This document shows, in pieces, positions 15,697 to 21,360 of a DNA stretch of 22,276 nt. The notes under the pieces are model-generated. The model did not search any database, was not told the DNA's origin, and saw only the letters and a list, made by a program, of their open reading frames with translations. The position numbers and the translations under genes are program-made. Source of the DNA: Vicinamibacteria bacterium (lineage in GTDB: Bacteria > Acidobacteriota > Vicinamibacteria > Vicinamibacterales > UBA2999); NCBI GenBank assembly GCA_025938035.1, contig JAICQE010000057.1:1-22276 (forward strand). Direction: 5' to 3'. The stretch's first letter is position 1. The number at the start of each line of letters is the position of its first letter.

Positions 15697-16524
15697 GTGA
15701 GGGGTTGGCTACCTCGACGGCGCATTCTCGCGGCCGCCCTGCTGGCGGTTGCCGCCCTCGCTGTAGCCGCGCAGGTCGAAGCCCAGTTCTTCCGCAGCTT
15801 CCGTTCGGTACGGCTCGCCCGTCCCGGCGACTTCGACGGGACGTTTCAGTTCTGCCGCATCGTGTTTTCCGAGGACCCGCGCGGCGACAGCGGCGGGTGG
15901 GACGTGGACTGGCCGCGCGCCGACATCAACCTCTCGATACGGCTGTCGGAGCTGACCAAGACCGTCGTCGGCAAGTCACCGTCCGGCGACCCGAATCACC
16001 TGCTGCTTCGCCTCACCGACGAGACGCTCTTCCACTGCCCGTTCATCATGATGACGGAGGTCGGCAACATCTCGCTCAACGACGAGGAGGTCGACCGCCT
16101 GCGGGCGTATCTGCTCAAGGGCGGGTTCCTGTGGGCCGACGACTTCTGGGGCAGCTACGCGTGGGACTGGTGGGAGGCGCAGATCCGAAAGGTATTCCCC
16201 GCGTCGGAGTATCCAATCATCGACGTGCCGCTGACGCACCCGCTCTTCCGGGCGCAGTTCGAGATGAAAAACGGCGCGCCGCAGATTTCCGCCATCGGCA
16301 ACTGGGCGCGGGGGGTCGTGTCCGAACGCGGCGCCGACAGCGCCGAGGTGCACGTCCGCGCGATCCTGGACAAACATGACCGCATCATGGTGGTCATCAC
16401 ACACAACACCGATTTCGGCGATTCCTACGAGCGGGAAGGCGAGAACCCGGATTACTTCCTCGAGATGTCGGTGCCCGGTTACGCGTTCGGGATCAACACA
16501 ATCCTCTACGCGATGACTCACTGA
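15697..16524 (+). CDS. exported DUF4159 protein, copy 2
   Basis: Paralogue of the protein at 12500-13339; function unknown. The 275 residues begin with a signal peptide (RRRILAAALLAVAALAVAAQVEA, then QFF). The domain shows YLLKGGFLWADDFWGS, SERGADSAEVH, VITHNTDFGDSYERE and the C-terminal LYAMTH, each nearly identical to copy 1. Differences cluster in the N-terminal third and in the loop after ADDFWGS. The start is GTG without a ribosome binding site, directly after a TAGACT hexamer. The two copies point away from each other across the synthetase, bcp and dodecin genes, which suggests an old duplication with rearrangement rather than a tandem pair. Confidence 0.88.
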   Translation: MRGWLPRRRILAAALLAVAALAVAAQVEAQFFRSFRSVRLARPGDFDGTFQFCRIVFSEDPRGDSGGWDVDWPRADINLSIRLSELTKTVVGKSPSGDPNHLLLRLTDETLFHCPFIMMTEVGNISLNDEEVDRLRAYLLKGGFLWADDFWGSYAWDWWEAQIRKVFPASEYPIIDVPLTHPLFRAQFEMKNGAPQISAIGNWARGVVSERGADSAEVHVRAILDKHDRIMVVITHNTDFGDSYEREGENPDYFLEMSVPGYAFGINTILYAMTH

Positions 16525-16535
16525 CGCGGCCGTTC

Positions 16536-16611
16536 CTTCTTCCCAGTTCCCACTTCCGGGTTCGTGTTCTCCGTTCGGTTCGGGGTTCGAGGTTCAGGGT
16601 TCCGAATTCGG
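16536..16611. repeat. GGGTTC/CGGTTC word repeat, left of the SRPBCC gene
   Basis: Degenerate units of TTCCCAGTTCC, GGGTTCG and CGGTTCGG fill the spacer. The complementary word family (GAACCC, CGAACC) fills the spacer on the other side of the next gene, so the SRPBCC gene is flanked by an inverted pair. Confidence 0.75.
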
Positions 16612-16623
16612 CGTGGAAGTGAA

Positions 16624-17079
16624 ATGCCTACGATCGTGCTTGAAACACGCATCGCCGCGCCCCTCGAACGGTGCTTCGACCTGGCGCGCGATCTGGAGGC
16701 GCACGTCAAGACGGCGTCCTTTACCCGCGAACGCCTGGTGACCAGCACAGCCTCCCGATTTCTCGGATACGGTGACGTCGTCACGTTCGAGGCCGTGCAT
16801 TTCGGGATTCGGCAGCAACTGACCTCGAAGATCGTCGAGTTCGATCCTCCGAACCGGTTCGTGGACGAGATGGTGCAAGGAGCGTTTGCCAGCCTTCGAC
16901 ACGTGCACGAATTCGTTGTCGACGGCGACGCAGTGGTAATGCGCGACACCCTCGTCTGGCGCTCTCCCTTGGGCTTTCTTGGGCTCGTCGCAGACAAGCT
17001 CTTCGTCGAGAGGCACCTGAGGAAGTTCATGGTGACGAAGCAGTCTCGGCTCAAGCAATATGCCGAAAGCATCGTGTAA
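16624..17079 (+). CDS. SRPBCC-fold ligand-binding protein
   Basis: Small cytoplasmic protein of the START/Bet v1-like SRPBCC superfamily. In 151 residues the pattern is typical: opening strand IVLETRIAAPLERCFDLARDLEAHV, central strands with FGIRQQLTSKIVEFDPPNRFVDEMVQGAF, then FVVDGDAVVMRDTLVWRSPLG and a long C-terminal helix. This matches the group often annotated as cell-division inhibitor-like or polyketide cyclase-like. No catalytic residues can be named. The ATG at 16624 begins the fold and is preceded by GGAAG about five bases earlier. The frame stays open upstream only through the repeat. A hydrophobic ligand is likely, but nothing here says which. Confidence 0.8.
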   Translation: MPTIVLETRIAAPLERCFDLARDLEAHVKTASFTRERLVTSTASRFLGYGDVVTFEAVHFGIRQQLTSKIVEFDPPNRFVDEMVQGAFASLRHVHEFVVDGDAVVMRDTLVWRSPLGFLGLVADKLFVERHLRKFMVTKQSRLKQYAESIV

Positions 17080-17108
17080 TGAACGGCCGGCTACGCTAAG
17101 CTCGTAGC

Positions 17109-17210
17109 ATCCTCTTCTTCGAGCTGTTCCCCGTTTTCGTCACGATCGTCGCAGCGATTGCCGGCGTCGCTCTGTACGTCGCGAACCGATCGGGCCACGG
17201 CGAACCCTGA
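17109..17210 (+). other. possible small membrane peptide without a standard start codon
   Basis: The 360-base gap 17080-17439 contains a frame of 33 codons that reads like a one-span membrane peptide: FFELFPVFVTIVAAIAGVAL, then YVANRSGHGEP and a stop at 17210. An in-frame TAA at about 17097-17099 closes it upstream, and there is no ATG, GTG or TTG between, so it would have to start at ATC, CTC or CTG or be a gene remnant. Its stop is inside the GAACCC repeat family. The rest of the gap (to 17439) is that repeat followed by an unremarkable stretch ending in the next gene's ribosome binding site. Confidence 0.3.
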
Positions 17211-17304
17211 ACCCCCGAACCACGAACACGAACCCGGACCCGCGAACCTCAGAACCGAACCCAGAACACGAACCCGGAAGCGGGAACTCGGAACGGTGAA
17301 CGGT
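17200..17304. repeat. GAACCC/CGAACC word repeat, right of the SRPBCC gene
   Basis: More than ten degenerate units of GAACCC, CGAACC, ACGAAC and GGAACTC follow one another. It is the complement of the words at 16536-16611. Similar words reappear at 18952-18990 (CACGAGGAACACGAACTCG). Confidence 0.8.
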
Positions 17305-17439
17305 CGTGAGGGGCCGCGAATTGTAAGCCATTTTCGGGCGCGGTAACCGTCGAATCCCGCGCTGTCCCGAATCCACAGTGAATGGGCCGGAATGTGTCTT
17401 GCTCAGGTGCCTCGCATCCGCGGGGATTAAGGAGCCTTC

Positions 17440-17820
17440 ATGCGCGTGCTCGCTGCGGCTGCCGCGGGCCTGATCCTCGCCGCCTGCGGCGGCGGGGGAT
17501 CCTCGCCGAGCGGTCCGACCCCCGGCGCACTCACCATCACGATTACTCGTCAGAACGGCTCGCAGTCGTTCTCGCCAAACCCGGCGTCCGCTGGCGGACA
17601 GACAGTCGTGTTCAGAAATGCCGACAGCGTGGTGCACCGGGTCAGGCTGAACGACGGGAGCGTCGATACCGGCGACATTGCGCCCGGTGCCAGCAGCACT
17701 CCGGTTCAAATGCCGGCGGACGGTACCAACTATCACTGCTCCGTGCACCCGGACATGATTGGCGCTGTCAGCGGAACGGCCGGCGGGCCGCCGCCATGCG
17801 AGGGACCGTACTGCGGCTAG
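17440..17820 (+). CDS. cupredoxin (plastocyanin-like) lipoprotein
   Basis: Small exported blue-copper-type protein, 126 residues. The signal peptide ends in a lipobox LAAC, with Cys16 as the lipidated residue, followed by a Gly/Ser/Pro linker. The copper site can be read directly: His66 (VVHRV), Cys100 and His103 (HCSVHPDM) and Met106, in the order His-Cys-X2-His-X2-Met of type 1 copper proteins. The family carries electrons between redox partners at the cell surface or in the periplasm. The ATG at 17440 follows AAGGAG at six bases. Its stop overlaps the stop of the convergent hydrolase gene by three bases at CTAG. A role as electron acceptor for the Rieske/b/c complex is conceivable, but the genes are 15 kb apart. 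Confidence 0.85.
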   Translation: MRVLAAAAAGLILAACGGGGSSPSGPTPGALTITITRQNGSQSFSPNPASAGGQTVVFRNADSVVHRVRLNDGSVDTGDIAPGASSTPVQMPADGTNYHCSVHPDMIGAVSGTAGGPPPCEGPYCG

Positions 17821-18971
17821 TAGCCCATCTTGACGACACCCTGCTGCATCCCGTTCACCGTTCCCTTTTCGAGCCATTCGAGGGACGCGCGGAACAGCAG
17901 GGTGTGATTCCGCTCCCACATCGCGTTATGGGACGCACAGCCGAGATCGAGGAGCACCTTTTCTTTGGCGCCGAGATCGGCGTACAGCTCGTTCACACGC
18001 GCAGCCGAGACCTGGACGTCGTGAACCGCCGCCACCATCAGCGTCGGCGTCTGTGTCTTCGCCACGACCGCCTGATTCCAGCCCCACGTCGTCGTCTGCG
18101 GCGCGCGGCGGACGCCCGGGCCCCACGTCGCACCGACGGGATCCGACTGCATCATCTCTGACCAGACGACGTCGGCAACCGCCGGGTCAACCTGGGTGGC
18201 ACATGCCGTCTGCCGCTGCCAGAGCGCATCGAGGTCCGCGCGTGACTGCGTGTTGAACGCCGCGCCGTCGGCAGGAACCTTGGCCGGCGGATTCGCCGCG
18301 CTGTTCCGTCCATACGCGGGAGCCAGCAGCACCAGCCGCTTCACCTTCTCGGGAAACCGCGCGGCATAGCCGCCGGACCGCGGTCCTCCCAGCGACCAGG
18401 CGACGATGCTGACGCGATCGACGCGGCGGAGCGCACGGATGTAATCCACCGCTGCCCCGACGTCGTCCCAATCGGAGGCGATCGTGGTGAGCGCCTGCGG
18501 GTAGGACGGAGCACACGGCGCCTTCAACAGCGTGGGAATCCACTCGGCCTGGCGATCGCGTGCCACGTTGCACAGGTCGCTCATCTGCGGCGGCCTCGTC
18601 GATCGCCCGTAGCCAGTCATGTCCACGGAGAAGACATCAAAGCCCGCACGCGCCAGGTACCCCATCCAGCTGTAGTCCTGGTACGGGAGGTCGAACGCCA
18701 CTTCCGCCGGCGTGCCCGCCCCATGCACGAACAGCACGACCCGTTCGGGAGATATCGCCCCGCGCAGACCCGCGCCTGCGAGCACACGCTCGCGGACATA
18801 GAGCTGTACCGGCTGCCCGGCTACCGCCGGCACCGTGGACGTGACGCGGACGTAGTGGTCGATCGTCAGCAGACGATCGCTGTCGTCGCCGCGCACGAGG
18901 GCGACGCCGCACGCAAGAAAGAGCGCGCCGACGATTAGTCGCCGCAACTGAGAACCACGCACGAGGAACAC
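17817..18971 (-). CDS. exported alpha/beta hydrolase
   Basis: Serine hydrolase of the alpha/beta fold, up to 384 residues. After a signal sequence (RRLIVGALFLACGVALVRG) the oxyanion motif HGAG lies at 83-86. The nucleophile is probably Ser173 in AWSLGG, where the first Gly of the usual GXSXG is Ala. Asp298 (VHDVQV) and His328 (ASHNAMW) complete a likely triad. An insertion of about 60 residues after SLGG (NSAANPPAK to VRRAP) would form a lid. The start is unclear: GTG at 18971 lies inside a word repeat, GTG at 18962 and TTG at 18947 also give a usable signal peptide, and none has a ribosome binding site. The DUF3500 gene ends 18 bases upstream on the same strand, so cotranscription is plausible. 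Substrate unknown. Confidence 0.82.
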   Translation of the reverse strand: MFLVRGSQLRRLIVGALFLACGVALVRGDDSDRLLTIDHYVRVTSTVPAVAGQPVQLYVRERVLAGAGLRGAISPERVVLFVHGAGTPAEVAFDLPYQDYSWMGYLARAGFDVFSVDMTGYGRSTRPPQMSDLCNVARDRQAEWIPTLLKAPCAPSYPQALTTIASDWDDVGAAVDYIRALRRVDRVSIVAWSLGGPRSGGYAARFPEKVKRLVLLAPAYGRNSAANPPAKVPADGAAFNTQSRADLDALWQRQTACATQVDPAVADVVWSEMMQSDPVGATWGPGVRRAPQTTTWGWNQAVVAKTQTPTLMVAAVHDVQVSAARVNELYADLGAKEKVLLDLGCASHNAMWERNHTLLFRASLEWLEKGTVNGMQQGVVKMGY

Positions 18972-18990
18972 GAACTCGAAAGCAAGAACC
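18952..18990. repeat. GAACACGAAC word repeat between hydrolase and DUF3500 genes
   Basis: A short run of CACGAGGAAC, ACGAACTCG and GCAAGAACC words, the same family as at 17200-17304. It covers the first codons of the longest reading of the hydrolase gene. Confidence 0.5.
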
Positions 18991-20213
18991 TAGAATTGTG
19001 AACGGCCGGTGCCCACATGCGCTGTCTTGATGTGCTCACGCAGGAGGTCGCGACCGAAATCGCCGCTGAAGTCACGCCAGATCGAGTGCACGTGGTTGCC
19101 CTGGTTCTGCGTGTTGTCGAACTCGATCAGGAACGTCGGCCCCTGAACCCGGTAATAGTGCAGCGCGCCGCGCTCCACCGGACCGGCCCACGCGAAGGCG
19201 ATGTTCTCGAAACCGGCGGCCTTGATTTTGGCCATGCGCTGGGCGGCAACGTCCGGCGCCATAAGGCCGGCGTAGGCATCGATCACCCTGGTCAGGAGGT
19301 CGCGCTGCGCCGCCGTCATCGCCGAGGCTTTGAGGCCGTCCGGTGACAGCGGTTTGATGTCCAGCGTGTTGTTGGTGACGATCTCGTTAGGCGCGGTGGT
19401 GTTGATGATCGCCGCGGCCCGCTGCTTGTCGTCGAGCGCCATCACCAGCGCGCGGCCCGGATCCTCGAGCGACGCCAGTACGCGCTTGCCCTTTTCCGCG
19501 CCGTCGCGCACTTCGGCCGGATTCGATCCGGCAAACGAAGGCGTGCTGGCTGCGACCGTGCCCTTGGCGACGAGGAAGTGCAGCGAGATGTGGTGTCCTT
19601 CAACACGCCAGCCCCAGTTGCCGGTGGCCGACGGCTGGCCGAAGACGGTGAAGAAATACTTGTTCGGGTCGCGCTCGAACCCGCCGCGGCCGCCACCGCG
19701 CCCGCCACCGGGCGCGGCACCACCGGGCGCGGCACCACCGGGCGCGGCGCCACCAGGTGCGACGCCACCAGGTGCGCCGCCGCCGGGCGCAGCGCCAGGT
19801 GCGGCACCGCCGCCGCCCGGGCGACCCCCGCCAGCGCGTGCGCCCTCAACGACTCGAAGGATGTCCTCGAGCGCGATGATGGCGGTGTAGGTCTCGTAGC
19901 CGCGAACGCTCAAGCCGCTTCTGAGCAGATCGTGCGCGAGCTTCCGCTGCGTCTCGTTCATCGCCCCGAGGGTCAGTCCGTTCCGCGGAAACGCCTCAGT
20001 CGGAATGAAGTTCCATCGCAGGTATTCCTCGGACTCCAGCGGGTAGGTGGCCTGCTTCCGCTGTCCGGCGTCGAGCGCGTCGAGGAAGCGGGTGGCCGCC
20101 GTGGTCATCGCGGCCGCCGCGGTCGGCGTCCGCTGTGCGGATGCGACGACGGCACCAAAGACCGCCAGGACCATGACAATGAGTGCGAGGCGAGGCGAGA
20201 GAAAGCGCTTCAT
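18990..20213 (-). CDS. exported DUF3500 protein with Gly/Pro/Ala-rich insert
   Basis: Function unknown; 407 residues from the ATG at 20213. The signal peptide is KRFLSPRLALIVMVLAVF, ending ASAQ near residue 27. The DUF3500 domain is recognisable from RWNFIPTE (66-73) and the C-terminal block YYRVQGPTFLIEFDNTQNQ then NHVHSIWRDFSGDFG. Between about 125 and 188 it is interrupted by a low-complexity stretch of PGGAA/PGGVA units and GRGGGRGG, encoded by 15-base DNA repeats. The insert separates the N-terminal helical region from the conserved part starting FERDPNKYFF, so it probably forms a flexible loop or linker. The start is preceded by GGGGAG and an extended -10. Family members are usually exported and unstudied; the His-rich HHISLH and NHVHS might bind metal, which is speculation. 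Confidence 0.85.
   Translation of the reverse strand: MKRFLSPRLALIVMVLAVFGAVVASAQRTPTAAAAMTTAATRFLDALDAGQRKQATYPLESEEYLRWNFIPTEAFPRNGLTLGAMNETQRKLAHDLLRSGLSVRGYETYTAIIALEDILRVVEGARAGGGRPGGGGAAPGAAPGGGAPGGVAPGGAAPGGAAPGGAAPGGGRGGGRGGFERDPNKYFFTVFGQPSATGNWGWRVEGHHISLHFLVAKGTVAASTPSFAGSNPAEVRDGAEKGKRVLASLEDPGRALVMALDDKQRAAAIINTTAPNEIVTNNTLDIKPLSPDGLKASAMTAAQRDLLTRVIDAYAGLMAPDVAAQRMAKIKAAGFENIAFAWAGPVERGALHYYRVQGPTFLIEFDNTQNQGNHVHSIWRDFSGDFGRDLLREHIKTAHVGTGRSQF
19705..19794. repeat. six 15-base tandem repeats inside the DUF3500 gene
   Basis: Six consecutive in-frame units of the type CCACCGGGCGCGGCA run from 19705 to 19794, the first three nearly identical and the last three diverged (CCACCAGGTGCG). 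Each encodes five residues such as PGGAA. Being a multiple of three, the array can change length without shifting the frame. Confidence 0.9.
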
Positions 20214-20251
20214 GGCTCCCCTTTCATGAATTCGGAATCCCGACCGGGGCA

Positions 20252-20260
20252 ATGCTAGCA
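20252..20260 (-). promoter_or_regulatory. extended -10 element of the DUF3500 gene
   Basis: The minus strand reads TGC-TAGCAT, a TGn extension with a hexamer matching four of six positions. It would start transcription near 20245, about 32 bases before the ATG at 20213. The same nine bases occur again at 20353-20361. Confidence 0.35.
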
Positions 20261-20353
20261 CCAGCCGCCAGCAACCTCTTCGGCAAAACGCGAATCGGAG
20301 TATGTAGCGTGGCCGGTCATCTGTGGCGTGCGGTGTCGTCTTCAGCGCGAGGA

Positions 20354-20362
20354 TGCTAGCAC
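20354..20362 (+). promoter_or_regulatory. possible extended -10 element of the rodZ-like gene
   Basis: The plus strand reads TGC-TAGCAC, giving initiation near 20369 and a leader of about 83 bases. TGCTAGCA is self-complementary, so this site could also fire leftward. The 238-base gap 20214-20451 holds the two copies of this palindrome and nothing else I could recognise. Confidence 0.25.
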
Positions 20363-20451
20363 GGCTGTTACGTTGCTCCGGCAAGCATCGGCAACATCGC
20401 ACCAGGCCGGCGGTAAGGTCCTTGCACGGTTGGCCGCACCAGGGGCCCCTT

Positions 20452-21195
20452 ATGCATCTCGGTACCGACCTCCGGAACGCTCGCGAACATGCCGGTCTGT
20501 CGCTTCAAGATCTGGCCGCCCGCACGCGGATCCCTCAGCGAACGCTTCGCGCCATCGAGGACAACGATTTCGACAACGTTCCTCCCGGCATCTTTGCCCG
20601 ATCGTTCATCCGGACCTACGCTCAGGAGGTCGGCGTGGATCCGGCCGAAGCAGTCGCGCAGTACCGTTCGATGACCGAGCCGGTGGTGGAGCCCAGCGAC
20701 GAACCGGAACCCGAAGTTGTCGAGCAGCGAATCCCGTGGCGTTCGTTTGTTCGAGAGCTCTCCGAGTTCGGTCAGCGGTGGGGTTATGCGCTCATCGCGG
20801 TGGCGCTGCTGATCGGGTTGATCGGCGTGAACCGGTACGGTTCGGAGGATGGACAACCGGAAGCCGTGGCGGCCGAGCCGGCTCCGCGCATCGAACCGCC
20901 GGCCGATTCGCCAACTCCGGTCGCCACCACCGGCGGCGGCATTCAGATAGCGATGCGCGCGCAGGCTCCGTGCTGGGTGCGGGCGGTTGTTGATGGTCAG
21001 ATGGCGTTTGCCCGCCTGATGCAGCCGGGGGAGACGGAAACACTCTCCGGTCAGCGCGATATCACCATCCGCGTTGGCGACCCCGCCGCTCTGTCGTATT
21101 CGATTAACGGCCGCTCCGGCCAGCCGCTCGGATCTGCGAAACAGGCAGTGACGGTCCGCTTCGACACCAGCGGCCAGGCCACACGCGTCTCCTGA
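20452..21195 (+). CDS. RodZ-like helix-turn-helix membrane protein
   Basis: Probable cell-shape/cytoskeleton linker of the RodZ type; 247 residues. Residues 1-70 form an XRE-like HTH domain (LRNAREHAGLSLQDLAARTRIPQ, ALEDNDF-like RAIEDNDFDNVPPGIFARSF). That opening and the PPGIFARSFIRTYA stretch are hallmarks of the HTH_25/RodZ group. An acidic linker (76-91) leads to one membrane span at about 111-126, then a Pro-rich periplasmic linker and a C-terminal DUF4115 beta domain (about 163-247, CWVRAVVDG to TVRFDT). The layout cytoplasmic HTH, one span, periplasmic beta domain is the RodZ arrangement. In RodZ the HTH binds MreB rather than DNA; no mre genes are in the window. The ATG at 20452 follows AGGGG and starts the HTH domain. 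Confidence 0.88.
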   Translation: MHLGTDLRNAREHAGLSLQDLAARTRIPQRTLRAIEDNDFDNVPPGIFARSFIRTYAQEVGVDPAEAVAQYRSMTEPVVEPSDEPEPEVVEQRIPWRSFVRELSEFGQRWGYALIAVALLIGLIGVNRYGSEDGQPEAVAAEPAPRIEPPADSPTPVATTGGGIQIAMRAQAPCWVRAVVDGQMAFARLMQPGETETLSGQRDITIRVGDPAALSYSINGRSGQPLGSAKQAVTVRFDTSGQATRVS

Positions 21196-21212
21196 CGCAC
21201 GTCGACTGCACG

Positions 21213-21218
21213 TATACT
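21213..21218 (+). promoter_or_regulatory. -10 hexamer upstream of the amidohydrolase gene
   Basis: TATACT matches TATAAT at five of six positions, with CTGACG 15 bases upstream as a weak -35. Initiation near 21225 would put all three 31-base repeats and the following hairpin in the 5' leader of the amidohydrolase mRNA. Confidence 0.35.
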
Positions 21219-21230
21219 CCGCGACATCGG

Positions 21231-21323
21231 TCCGCCTGAAGGCGGACACTACGTGCGCAAGCCCGCCTGAAGGCGGACACTACGTGCGTTAGCCCGCCTG
21301 GGAAGGCGGACACTACGACGTGG
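21231..21323. repeat. three direct 31-base repeats, each with a CCGCCTGAAGGCGG palindrome
   Basis: Copies lie at 21231-21261, 21262-21292 and 21293-21323 without spacers. The unit is CCGCC-tga-AGGCGG followed by ACACTACGTGCG. Copies one and two are almost identical; copy three has two extra bases in the palindrome loop and a changed tail. The same palindrome core occurs at 15621-15636. Confidence 0.92.
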
Positions 21324-21325
21324 AG

Positions 21326-21341
21326 TCCGGCTTCGGCCGGA
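21326..21341 (+). promoter_or_regulatory. UUCG-tetraloop hairpin in the amidohydrolase leader
   Basis: TCCGGC-TTCG-GCCGGA forms a six-pair stem with a cUUCGg tetraloop, an exceptionally stable RNA hairpin. It ends 19 bases before the ATG and leaves the AAGGAA ribosome binding site free. It may protect the mRNA end or act as an attenuator. Confidence 0.45.
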
Positions 21342-21360
21342 TTTCCAGCGAAGGAACCTT

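Noticed and set aside
16564..16623. N-terminal extension of the SRPBCC protein
   Set aside because: The extra codons are translated GGGTTC repeat, and the fold begins at the ATG at 16624.
21231..21323. CRISPR-like array of 31-base repeats
   Set aside because: The copies are directly adjacent with no spacers, each is palindromic in the manner of a REP element, and no cas genes are present.
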